Origin: an uncultured Bacteroides sp.
Lineage (GTDB): Bacteria; Bacteroidota; Bacteroidia; Bacteroidales; Bacteroidaceae
Assembly: GCA_900766195.1 (NCBI GenBank)
Contig: CAAFUN010000047.1
Span: 1-14,374 of the forward strand
Direction of reading: 5' to 3'
Length of the DNA stretch: 14,374 bases
Below, piece by piece: positions 1 through 6,698 of this stretch. Made by a program: the position numbers and the translations under genes. The notes under the pieces are model-generated. The model was not told the DNA's origin. It saw only the letters and a list, made by a program, of their open reading frames with translations, and made no database searches. Positions within the stretch are counted from its first letter, which is position 1, and every line of letters begins with the position of its first letter.

Positions 1-58
1 TGACCTCACTGCTAATGTTCCGGAGGGTGATGGGCCTACGCAGCTTAAGCTGTGGTAA
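1..58 (+). CDS. C-terminal end of an unidentified protein (5' end outside window)
   Basis: The frame starting at base 2 reads 18 codons (DLTANVPEGDGPTQLKLW) and stops at TAA 56-58. It is the only frame here that looks like the end of a protein, and it is followed about 65 bases later by a terminator-like hairpin in the same direction. The segment is too short to assign a family, and no signature motif is visible. It could be chance, but the terminator behind it supports a real plus-strand gene ending here. Confidence 0.5.
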   Translation, partial: DLTANVPEGDGPTQLKLW

Positions 59-123
59 AATTTCTCCGGACAGCAATGGTATAAGTACCAATAACTAAAC
101 TTAGATTATTATACTCGTGTCGC

Positions 124-166
124 AACGGTGGCTTATCACTATAATAGGTGGTGGTCACCGTTTTTT
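124..166 (+). terminator. Rho-independent terminator after the partial upstream gene
   Basis: A perfect 7-bp stem, AACGGTG (124-130) with CACCGTT (156-162), runs directly into a T6 tract (161-166). The 25-base interior can form some extra weak pairs. It lies 65 bases after the stop at 58 and before the asmA-like promoter, so it most likely insulates the two genes. Confidence 0.65.
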
Positions 167-208
167 AGTTAATAGCAGATTCAACTAATTGTTTTCAAAA
201 TAATTTAT

Positions 209-216
209 TAGCTTTG
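209..216 (+). promoter_or_regulatory. -7 box of the asmA-like gene promoter
   Basis: TAGCTTTG matches the Bacteroidetes -7 consensus TAnnTTTG. A TTG at 189-191 could be the -33 element, with 17 bases between, slightly shorter than the usual 19-21. The predicted transcript would start near 222 and have a leader of about 25 bases. Confidence 0.5.
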
Positions 217-248
217 TTGATCATAACTAACTTATACTAAAAAAAGAG

Positions 249-2771
249 ATGAAAGAAAAGAAAGGATTAAAAATTGCCTTAATAGTATTAATCGCAATAT
301 TACTGATTATGTTTATTCTTCCTTTTGCTTTTCAAGGTAAAATTGCCGGAATAGTAAAAACAGAAGGGAATAAAATGCTAAATGCTGAGTTTAATTTTGA
401 TAAACTCAACATAAGTCTATTCAAACATTTTCCTCAAGCCTCAGTTAGTCTAAAAGATTTCTGGCTTAAAGGTGAGGGTGAGTTTGCTAATGATACTCTT
501 GTTCGAGCAGGAGAGGTCACTGCAACAATTAATCTGTTTTCTCTTTTTGGAAATAGTGGTTATGATATTTCCCGGATATATATTGATAATGCTAACTTGA
601 AGGCCGTGGTTTTGCCGGATGGAAAGGTTAACTGGGATATTATGAAACATGATTCTACTGCAACGAATGCGACTCAAGCAGAAGAATCATCTTCATTTAG
701 AATAAAGATGAAACGCTTTGTGATAAGCAATATGAATTTAGTTTATGATGATAGACAGACTAAACAATATGCAGAACTAAAGAAATTAAATGCAGAATGT
801 TCGGGTGATTTGTCGAGTGACAAGACTACTTTAAAGCTTAAAGCAAAAACAGAATCATTATCTTATAAGATGAAAGGCATACCATTCCTTTCTAAGGCCA
901 AAGTCTCGGTAAAAATGGATGTTGATGCAGATTTAACGAATAATAAATATACGTTGAAAGATAATGAATTCCAACTGAACGCTATAAAGGCCGGTATTGA
1001 TGGCTGGATGGCGATGAAAAAATCTGCCATAGAAATGGATTTAAAACTGAAAACGAATGAGGTTGGATTTAAGGAGATTCTTTCACTGGTGCCAACGATC
1101 TATGCTAAGGATTTTGCTAAATTGAAAACAGACGGAACAGCTTCATTAAATGGCTATGCAAAAGGTATTCTGCAAGGAGATACTGTACCAGCCTTCAATC
1201 TGAACATGGAGGTGAAGAATGCAATGTTTCATTATCCGTCGTTACCAGCTGGGGTTGATCAGATTAATGTTAGTGCAAATGTTAAAAATCCAGGAGGAAA
1301 CGTAGATTTCACTACTATTGATATTCGTCCGTTTAGTTTCCGTATGGCGGGGAATCCGTTTAGTGTAACGGCTAGTATTAAAACTCCTGTGAGTGATCCT
1401 AATATACAAGGTGAGGCTAAAGGTGTTTTGAATCTTGGAATGATTAAGCAAGTCTATCCTTTGGAAGATATGCAATTGAACGGGACTCTTAATGCCAATA
1501 TAAAGTTGGCTACATTGCTTTCGTCTATTGAAAAAGAACAGTATGATAAAGTACAGGCATCCGGAACTTTGGGTCTTACAGGTATGACGTTTAAAATGAA
1601 GGATATGCCTGATGTTAACATTAAGAAGTCTATGCTGACATTTACTCCCAAATATATGCAACTTAGTGAGACAACTGTGAACATTGGGAAGAATGATCTT
1701 ACAATGAATAGTCGTTTTGAAAATTATCTTGGCTATGCTTTAAAGAAGACTACTTTGAAGGGAGTGTTGAATGTGCAATCCAACTACTTCAACTTAAATG
1801 ATTTCATGTCAACAACTGCTTCATCAACTTCCGCTCCTTCAAAATCTCCTGCCAATGATTCAATATCCTCAGCCGGAGTCTTTGAGGTACCTCGTAATAT
1901 TGATTTTGAAATGGATGCTAAAATGAAGAAAGTGCTGTTTGATAAAATGGCTTTTGAAAACATGAATGGCAAGATCAATGTTAAAGGTGGTAAGATTGAT
2001 ATGAAGAATCTGTTCATGAACACCATGGGCGGTAGTGTGACGATGAATGGATATTATTCTACAGCTAATATTAAGAAGCCTGAAATGAATGCCGGATTCA
2101 AAATGACTGATATTCTTTTTTCACAGGCATACAAAGAGTTGGATATGATACAGCAATTTGCTCCTATTTTTGAAAATATAAAAGGAACTTTCTCCGGCAA
2201 TTTTAATATGCAAACAGATTTGGATAAGACAATGAGTCCGGTGCTGAAGACAATGCAGGGAAGTGGTGAGTTGTCTACCCATAACATCAGTTTAAGTGGT
2301 GTCAAAGCAATAGATCTGATAGCAGAAACCGTTAAGAACCCGGGTCTGAAGAATATGAAAGTGAAAGATTTGAATATAGATTTCACTATAAAAGATGGTA
2401 GAGTAAGTACTAAACCTTTTGATATAAAACTAGGTGACTATACAATGAATCTTTCGGGTACCACAGGACTAGATCAAACGGTAGATTATTCAGGAAAGGT
2501 TAAGTTGCCTGCCTCTATGGGTAGCTATGCCAATCTAACAACAGTCGATATAAAGATAGGAGGTACGTTTGCTTCGCCAAAAGTTAGTTTAGATACAAAG
2601 AGCATGGCAAATAGGGCTATTGAGGCTGCAGGAGATGAAGCTCTGGGTAAATTGGGAAAAAAACTGGGACTTGATTCGACTGTTGTGGCTAATAAGGATT
2701 CACTAAAGAAGAAAGTTACAGAGAAAGCTGTAGACAAAGCACTGGACTTTTTAAAGAAGAAAATAAAGTAA
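249..2771 (+). CDS. AsmA-family inner-membrane-anchored protein
   Basis: An 840-residue protein with one N-terminal membrane anchor (about residues 7-29, after the basic MKEKKGLK start) and a long periplasmic region rich in beta-strand repeats. This is the architecture of AsmA/TamB/YhdP-like proteins. The N-terminal part matches the AsmA pattern (FNFDKLNISLFKHFPQASVS, then a V-PDGKVNWDI segment). The C-terminal third has the AsmA-like C-terminal domain pattern, including MNLSGTTGLDQTVDYSGKVK. A Ser/Thr/Pro-rich linker lies at about residues 519-541, and the tail is very lysine-rich. AsmA-like proteins are thought to help move lipids or assemble outer-membrane components; the exact substrate is unknown here. 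ATG 249 follows an A-rich stretch, normal for this phylum. It has its own promoter and terminator, so it is probably monocistronic. Confidence 0.88.
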   Translation: MKEKKGLKIALIVLIAILLIMFILPFAFQGKIAGIVKTEGNKMLNAEFNFDKLNISLFKHFPQASVSLKDFWLKGEGEFANDTLVRAGEVTATINLFSLFGNSGYDISRIYIDNANLKAVVLPDGKVNWDIMKHDSTATNATQAEESSSFRIKMKRFVISNMNLVYDDRQTKQYAELKKLNAECSGDLSSDKTTLKLKAKTESLSYKMKGIPFLSKAKVSVKMDVDADLTNNKYTLKDNEFQLNAIKAGIDGWMAMKKSAIEMDLKLKTNEVGFKEILSLVPTIYAKDFAKLKTDGTASLNGYAKGILQGDTVPAFNLNMEVKNAMFHYPSLPAGVDQINVSANVKNPGGNVDFTTIDIRPFSFRMAGNPFSVTASIKTPVSDPNIQGEAKGVLNLGMIKQVYPLEDMQLNGTLNANIKLATLLSSIEKEQYDKVQASGTLGLTGMTFKMKDMPDVNIKKSMLTFTPKYMQLSETTVNIGKNDLTMNSRFENYLGYALKKTTLKGVLNVQSNYFNLNDFMSTTASSTSAPSKSPANDSISSAGVFEVPRNIDFEMDAKMKKVLFDKMAFENMNGKINVKGGKIDMKNLFMNTMGGSVTMNGYYSTANIKKPEMNAGFKMTDILFSQAYKELDMIQQFAPIFENIKGTFSGNFNMQTDLDKTMSPVLKTMQGSGELSTHNISLSGVKAIDLIAETVKNPGLKNMKVKDLNIDFTIKDGRVSTKPFDIKLGDYTMNLSGTTGLDQTVDYSGKVKLPASMGSYANLTTVDIKIGGTFASPKVSLDTKSMANRAIEAAGDEALGKLGKKLGLDSTVVANKDSLKKKVTEKAVDKALDFLKKKIK

Positions 2772-2802
2772 GAAAGTGTTTTTATTGTAAAGCAATAATT
2801 GG

Positions 2803-2830
2803 AAGCAGAGCGCTGCTTTTGTTATTTTAT
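2803..2830 (+). terminator. Terminator of the asmA-like gene
   Basis: A perfect 6-bp stem, AAGCAG (2803-2808) with CTGCTT (2813-2818) around loop AGCG, runs into a T-rich tract 32 bases after the stop. It sits inside a larger 9-bp inverted repeat, TATTGTAAA (2783-2791) with TTTACAATA (2832-2840), so the whole can fold as a nested structure. Confidence 0.6.
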
Positions 2831-2888
2831 ATTTACAATATGTAGGTCTCAGGGAAGCCTGTTTAATTGCTCTTTTGAATTGAATGCC

Positions 2889-2976
2889 ATTCAGTACCGA
2901 CTTGAACCTGATTCAGTCGTATACTGAATGGCATTCACTCGTATACTTAACCCTATTCAGTCGTATACTGATTACC
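2889..2976. repeat. Four-unit tandem repeat with 22-bp period (array A)
   Basis: Units begin at 2889, 2911, 2933 and 2955, exactly 22 bases apart. Units 2 and 4 share the 17-base core attcagtcgtatactga. Unit 3 differs at one base over its first 15 positions. Unit 1 keeps only the first 8 bases plus scattered matches. A more degenerate, out-of-register unit may precede it (about 2866-2888, ending tgaatgcc). The core is itself an imperfect palindrome (ATTCAGT with ACTGAAT), and 2881-2896 is the perfect 16-base reverse complement of 2922-2937. The array is in the non-coding 367-bp stretch between the asmA-like gene and the convergent uspA gene. No ORF of note crosses it. Confidence 0.85.
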
Positions 2977-3045
2977 ACCATCCCTAGAAGCTATTCTGGA
3001 TGGGGTTAATGATTATGAGCTTTCGTGATACTATTGAATGCTACT

Positions 3046-3089
3046 GTCGTGTAAAATAATTTACAATTCGACTGGTTTTGTAAACGACT
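3046..3089. other. Overlapping inverted repeats downstream of uspA
   Basis: TTTACA(A) at 3060-3066 can pair either with TGTAAA at 3050-3055, a stem extended by GTCG 3046-3049 with CGAC 3069-3072, or with TTGTAAA at 3078-3084. The two hairpins exclude each other. There is no adjacent T tract on the minus strand, so a standard terminator for uspA is not evident. The rest of 2977-3138 holds nothing else I can assign. Confidence 0.35.
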
Positions 3090-3138
3090 GTCTCTTAGTT
3101 ACACATGAATGGACTCTTACGCCATAGGGTTGAATAGC

Positions 3139-3588
3139 TCATTTTGTGATATCGTTATCAGATTTTTGAGGGATGACAATTACCGGTATTTTAGAGTGTA
3201 ATATAATATGCTGTGTAATACTTCCCATAGCCCAAAGTGCAAAACCGCTTTTACCATTGATTCCAATTACTATAGCATCAGCTTCCCAATTATCAGCAGT
3301 TTGCAGAATATCTTCTTTAGGCAAGCCCTCAGGCATAAACTTCATTTGAGAAAATGGTCTGTTGTTTAAGTGTATCAGCTGCTCCATTGTTGCTTGTGCT
3401 TCTTTTTTCAGAACAGTTAATGCATCATTAGGCATGATTCCTGCATCAGGATTTCCAATAGCTTTTGATTTGTCTATTACAAAAATCAGAGCAGCTTCAG
3501 CATGCAATTGATCAGCAAGTTGAAAGCCTTTTTGCGCAATGATGATAGAATTTTCGCGACTATCTACTGCAATGAGTATCTTCTTCAT
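3139..3588 (-). CDS. Universal stress protein (UspA family), single domain
   Basis: A 149-residue protein with one Usp domain. The start MKKILIAVDS carries the conserved Asp9. The nucleotide-binding signature G-2x-G-9x-G-S is intact at residues 109-123 (G109, G112, G122, S123), so this is the ATP-binding type of Usp. Length is typical of single-domain Usp proteins. It starts only 5 bases after the crcB stop on the same strand, so the two genes are almost certainly one transcript and this Usp should be induced by fluoride through the riboswitch upstream of crcB. Its role in that response is not known from sequence. The C-terminal tail QKSDNDITK is short and polar. Confidence 0.92.
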   Translation of the reverse strand: MKKILIAVDSRENSIIIAQKGFQLADQLHAEAALIFVIDKSKAIGNPDAGIMPNDALTVLKKEAQATMEQLIHLNNRPFSQMKFMPEGLPKEDILQTADNWEADAIVIGINGKSGFALWAMGSITQHIILHSKIPVIVIPQKSDNDITK

Positions 3589-3593
3589 ATTAG

Positions 3594-3971
3594 TTAGTGT
3601 ATTATTTTAGATAATGCTGCTCCAGCCCATACAGCCATTACTCCCAAAATGCAGCTTAAACAAACATAGGAGATAAGCGTCCAATAATTACCGGTTTCCA
3701 GTAATTTTATGTTTTCTGAAGAGAAAGTAGAGAATGTAGTATATCCTCCACAAAAGCCAACAATTAATAACATCCTTAAGTCCTCGTTGAAGAAAGTTCT
3801 AGAGGATAGACCGATTAAAAGACCTATAACGAAACATCCAAGTATGTTAATAATGAAAGTCCCTAAAGGAAATGTCATGGAGTAGTTTTTTGCTACCCAA
3901 ACAGAGGTTAGGTATCGGAGCACGCTACCAATACTTCCACCCAATGCTACAAATATTATATTCTTTATCAT
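3594..3971 (-). CDS. crcB: Fluoride ion channel CrcB/Fluc
   Basis: A 125-residue integral membrane protein with four predicted helices, the normal size for a single-domain Fluc subunit that works as an antiparallel dimer. Diagnostic features are GGSIGSVLRY (residues 11-20), the pore Asn in INILGCF (Asn42), and GFCGGYTTFSTFSSE (residues 72-86). The last contains the Phe residues that line the fluoride path and the turn that holds the structural sodium ion. The protein exports fluoride and protects enzymes such as enolase. The start ATG 3971-3969 gives the standard N-terminus. It is preceded by a 153-base leader that begins with a fluoride riboswitch aptamer, and it is followed after 5 bases by uspA. 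Confidence 0.95.
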   Translation of the reverse strand: MIKNIIFVALGGSIGSVLRYLTSVWVAKNYSMTFPLGTFIINILGCFVIGLLIGLSSRTFFNEDLRMLLIVGFCGGYTTFSTFSSENIKLLETGNYWTLISYVCLSCILGVMAVWAGAALSKIIH

Positions 3972-4013
3972 TACTGCAAAATGATTTTATTCTAAAAAGA
4001 TAATTATTAAATG

Positions 4014-4026
4014 CCGTACTATACGG
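4014..4026 (-). promoter_or_regulatory. Small hairpin in the crcB leader
   Basis: CCGTA with TACGG around a 3-base loop lies about 45 bases before the crcB start, with an 8-bp palindrome GGTATACC just upstream of it. It may be part of the expression platform of the riboswitch, but it is not followed by a T tract, so how the switch acts (translation or transcription) cannot be read here. Confidence 0.3.
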
Positions 4027-4123
4027 GAGGGTATACCTAAACTAAAGTGGCTTAATGAATTAAAGCGTAGAAGAGAATAGTGATATAACAAGCACCTCAT
4101 AATCTTTTATTGGATTAAGAAAA

Positions 4124-4173
4124 GTAGGTACTATCAGCTTTGTTTCAAGCGGTTTCAGGGAAGTGCCATTCCC
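4124..4173 (-). ncRNA. Fluoride riboswitch (crcB motif) aptamer
   Basis: Read on the minus strand, the element follows the crcB-motif consensus piece by piece. It has stem GGGA with TCCC around loop ATGGCACT, linker TGAAACC, a short hairpin GCTT with AAGC, then GCTGATAGTACCTAC, close to the usual GCTGATGACTCCTAC end. The loop-to-tail pseudoknot can form as GGCAC with GTACC, with one central C-A mismatch. It lies 12-14 bases after a -7 promoter box and upstream of crcB, exactly where such an aptamer is expected. Fluoride binding should turn on crcB and uspA. The distance from aptamer to gene (152 bases) is longer than usual. Confidence 0.85.
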
Positions 4174-4187
4174 ATATATATTGTTTG

Positions 4188-4195
4188 CAAAGATA
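4188..4195 (-). promoter_or_regulatory. -7 box of the riboswitch-crcB-uspA promoter
   Basis: TATCTTTG on the minus strand is a perfect TAnnTTTG box, 14 bases before the aptamer's first stem. Transcription would start near 4181. No good -33 box is evident. Confidence 0.65.
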
Positions 4196-4228
4196 TACTT
4201 TTATATCTTATTCTAGTCAGCAGAATGT

Positions 4229-4762
4229 TTAAATATCCTCTTTTTCAGCCGCATGCAAGATAAAAGTGGTAGCTCCTGCTGTAATAATTGCCCCTTCATC
4301 AATACGTACGCGGTCTTTGTCATTTAATATTTCATTATTAAGGAAAGTACCCGTAACACTTGGTGCATCTCGAAGAGTATAGCTCAATTCGCCTTGCTTA
4401 TTTTTTTTAACCGTAATGATGCAATGGCGACGATCCATACTCATGTCAGATGTTTCAATAGGAATATCGACCACACTGCCTACACAACGACGACCAATAA
4501 CATTCTCACCTTCTTTTAGTGGAAACACTTGTTTGAACCCAAACACGTTTTCTATAATTGAGATACTACCAAACGCATTATTAAATTGTTCGTCATCGAG
4601 ATTTTCTTCTTTTTGTAGTGCTCTCATTTTTGTTTTTCCAAGTCTGATACCAAATTGCTTACTGCAATTCTCGCAGACAAAGACCAGTGACTGGCCTTCG
4701 CTATATTTAGTTTCATCAAACGATATATAATTCTCACATTTGGGACAACGAACTCTTTTCAT
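4229..4762 (-). CDS. Zinc-ribbon plus FHA domain protein
   Basis: A 177-residue cytoplasmic protein. The N-terminus is a small zinc ribbon with cysteines 6, 9, 30 and 33 (CPKC and CENC pairs). A variable linker follows, then a forkhead-associated domain from about residue 75 to 170. The FHA phosphopeptide-binding residues are recognisable: GRR at 90-92, Ser108 and His113 in SMDRRH, and TGTFLNN at 137-143. FHA domains bind phosphothreonine peptides, so the protein probably reads a Ser/Thr-kinase signal; no kinase is encoded in the window. It starts 27 bases after the HU/SPOR stop on the same strand and is likely co-transcribed. No terminator is seen between it and the crcB promoter, so read-through into the riboswitch region is possible. 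Confidence 0.85.
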   Translation of the reverse strand: MKRVRCPKCENYISFDETKYSEGQSLVFVCENCSKQFGIRLGKTKMRALQKEENLDDEQFNNAFGSISIIENVFGFKQVFPLKEGENVIGRRCVGSVVDIPIETSDMSMDRRHCIITVKKNKQGELSYTLRDAPSVTGTFLNNEILNDKDRVRIDEGAIITAGATTFILHAAEKEDI

Positions 4763-4768
4763 GAAAAG

Positions 4769-4803
4769 TATTTCTTTAATACCTGAAGCTTATTTCTTTA
4801 ATA
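4769..4803. repeat. 13-base direct repeat with 22-bp period across the HU/SPOR stop codon
   Basis: TATTTCTTTAATA occurs at 4769-4781 and again at 4791-4803, exactly 22 bases apart. One copy covers the last codons and stop of the HU/SPOR gene and the other fills the spacer before the FHA gene, as if the 3' end had been tandemly duplicated. Confidence 0.6.
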
Positions 4804-5923
4804 TCCAGGCGCTTTGATAATTACTGTTTTCTTTAATTTTAGCCAAAACTTTGTATGCTTCTGTTTCGGTTGAACAAGATTCTATGCTGACGCGCATCTT
4901 ACCATCACCGATAATTGCTTTAGCATTAGCATATCCTTTGGCATTTAAGTTGCTAGCCATTGTTTTCGCATCTTGTTCGGTACCTACGCTTGCAATAATA
5001 ACATGGAAGGTTTTATTTGAACTGTCGGATAGTTTAGATGCAGATGACGGAGCAACTTTTGGGCTAGTGCGATTTGTCTGAGATTCTATACTAGAAGGAG
5101 CTTTTTCCGGTGATTTAACAGGAAGTTTGCTTTCACTTGTAGGAATAGAGGTCCTTACTTTAACCTCCCTAGCGCTAATCGGAGCTGTCCTTTTCTGGTT
5201 AGTTTCGGCCTTTTTGGGGGAAGATGACTTATCCGGTCTGTTAATGACAATGGGAGTGATTGCCAATGACTCTTTGCTTAATTTCTCAAAAAGTTCATCC
5301 GGTAGTATTTGAGCATAATTTTCTTCTATGACTCCTGTGTTTTCTATGGGCACGGAGAAAAAGAAGCTTAATACTACAGCAGCTATAACAGCGGCAGCAG
5401 TAGTAATATAAGTTGGATTCAGTCTGATACCAGTGTGATGTTTTTCTTGATGATGCTCTTCTAAATATGTTTTCTTTGAAGTGAATCGTGATTTGTCTAA
5501 TTTTGACAAACTAATCATTTCAAATGAGTCAAAACCATACAAAAAAGGAGTTGTAATACGGTTATCATACGGAAGGAAATCGTATTTCTGATAAATGGAA
5601 TAACTTAATTTACCTATATTGGGTAAATCAACTTTGCCGTCTTCATGTAAAGTTGCAATCAGTTGTTTTACCTGATAATCTACTTTCTTCGTAGCATCCG
5701 GAAAATTAGTGCCGTAAACAGCCATATATGATTGAACCAACAATCCGTCATTCATCTTCAGTTGAGGATTAAATCCTATTACGCGGGTAGGAGGAAAAAA
5801 AAGATTTTCTTCTTCCACTCGTAATGCAGGATTATAATGAGCAACAAATCCTCCCAGACCGGGAACAATGACGCAATCATTTTCCAGAAGTAACGCTTCT
5901 ATATGCTGTGCTAATTCAATCAT
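4790..5923 (-). CDS. HU/CCDC81-like domain, transmembrane and SPOR domain protein
   Basis: A 377-residue bitopic membrane protein. Residues 1-60 (MIELAQHIEALLLENDCVIV, then PGLGGFVAHY) and about 60-140 match the paired bacterial CCDC81-type HU-like domains found across Bacteroidetes. A single membrane helix lies at about 173-191. A Ser/Lys/Pro-rich linker spans about 225-300, and the C-terminal SPOR domain (about 304-377) starts FHVIIASVGTEQDA. The likely topology is HU-like part in the cytoplasm and SPOR in the periplasm, where SPOR domains bind denuded septal peptidoglycan. The HU-like fold suggests DNA or protein binding on the inner side, which is inference. The start is fixed by family conservation; a -7 box lies only 4 bases upstream, so the mRNA may be leaderless. 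The FHA gene follows directly. Confidence 0.88.
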   Translation of the reverse strand: MIELAQHIEALLLENDCVIVPGLGGFVAHYNPALRVEEENLFFPPTRVIGFNPQLKMNDGLLVQSYMAVYGTNFPDATKKVDYQVKQLIATLHEDGKVDLPNIGKLSYSIYQKYDFLPYDNRITTPFLYGFDSFEMISLSKLDKSRFTSKKTYLEEHHQEKHHTGIRLNPTYITTAAAVIAAVVLSFFFSVPIENTGVIEENYAQILPDELFEKLSKESLAITPIVINRPDKSSSPKKAETNQKRTAPISAREVKVRTSIPTSESKLPVKSPEKAPSSIESQTNRTSPKVAPSSASKLSDSSNKTFHVIIASVGTEQDAKTMASNLNAKGYANAKAIIGDGKMRVSIESCSTETEAYKVLAKIKENSNYQSAWILKK

Positions 5924-5927
5924 AGTG

Positions 5928-5935
5928 CAAAAATA
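5928..5935 (-). promoter_or_regulatory. -7 box immediately upstream of the HU/SPOR gene
   Basis: TATTTTTG on the minus strand is a perfect TAnnTTTG box ending 4 bases before the ATG. Transcription would begin at or within a few bases of the start codon, implying a leaderless or nearly leaderless mRNA. A TTTTG about 14-15 bases further upstream is too close for a normal -33 element. Confidence 0.5.
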
Positions 5936-6057
5936 GAAGAATAATTTAACAAAAGCTTTTCTTAACTGCTTTTTCTTTTCAACAAGTTATAAACAGGAAG
6001 AAGGATAATCCTTGATAAACTCCCCTTGTTGAATGGCTTTCATATTGATATTTTTTT

Positions 6058-6065
6058 TAATTTTG
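6058..6065 (+). promoter_or_regulatory. -7 box of the rfbC-ugd-lipoprotein operon
   Basis: TAATTTTG matches TAnnTTTG. The predicted start near 6071 gives a leader of about 75 bases. A -33 TTG at normal spacing is not obvious; the nearest, at 6026-6031, are 26 bases or more away. Confidence 0.5.
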
Positions 6066-6146
6066 CATCGATTTGTATCAAGTCTTTCAAGATGTTGATG
6101 ATAAAGAGTATTTATTAATTGTCGAATACATATTATACTGTCGTAT

Positions 6147-6695
6147 ATGAATTACATACAAACGGAAATAAGCGGTGTCTGGCTTATAGAACCTAAGGTG
6201 TTTCGCGATCAGCGCGGATATTTTATGGAAGTTTTTAAAGAAGAAGAGTTCAATGCAAATATTGGTGAGGTTCATTTCGTACAAGATAATGAATCTTGCT
6301 CTACATTTGGTGTATTGAGAGGGCTTCATTATCAAAAAGGAGAATGCAGTCAGGCCAAACTTGTTCGGGTAATTAAAGGTAAAGTGCTTGATGTAGCTGT
6401 AGATTTACGTAAATCTTCTCCAACATTTGGAAAATATGTAAGTGTGGAGCTTAGTGAAGATAATAAACGTCAGTTTTTTATTCCTAGAGGATTTGCACAT
6501 GGTTTTCTCGTTTTGAGCGAAGAAGCAACGTTTACTTACAAGGTGGATAATGCTTACGCTCCTCATTCAGAGGCTTCTATTTGTTGTGATGATGAAACAA
6601 TTGGAATAGATTGGCCCATTGCAGCGGAACAGATGGTATTATCCGAAAAAGATGGTAAGGCAGTTGCTTTTAAAGATGCAGACTATTTTGAATAA
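6147..6695 (+). CDS. rfbC: dTDP-4-dehydrorhamnose 3,5-epimerase
   Basis: A 182-residue cupin-fold enzyme of normal RmlC length. It epimerises C3 and C5 of dTDP-4-keto-6-deoxyglucose, the third step of dTDP-L-rhamnose synthesis, for surface polysaccharide. The family pattern is complete: FRDQRGYFMEVF near the N-terminus, LRGLHYQ with catalytic His61, the conserved basic Lys71 in QAKLVRV, the substrate-binding IPRGFAHGF (112-120), the catalytic-type Tyr131 in TYKVDNAYAP, and GIDWP at 153-157. The other rhamnose-pathway genes (rfbA, rfbB, rfbD) are not in the window. The stop is 3 bases before the ugd ATG, so the two genes are co-transcribed and probably translationally coupled. Confidence 0.95.
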   Translation: MNYIQTEISGVWLIEPKVFRDQRGYFMEVFKEEEFNANIGEVHFVQDNESCSTFGVLRGLHYQKGECSQAKLVRVIKGKVLDVAVDLRKSSPTFGKYVSVELSEDNKRQFFIPRGFAHGFLVLSEEATFTYKVDNAYAPHSEASICCDDETIGIDWPIAAEQMVLSEKDGKAVAFKDADYFE

Positions 6696-6698
6696 TTT

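Noticed and set aside
2889..2976. CRISPR array
   Set aside because: The 22-bp period leaves no room for separate repeat and spacer, only four units exist, and no cas genes are nearby. The same holds for array B.
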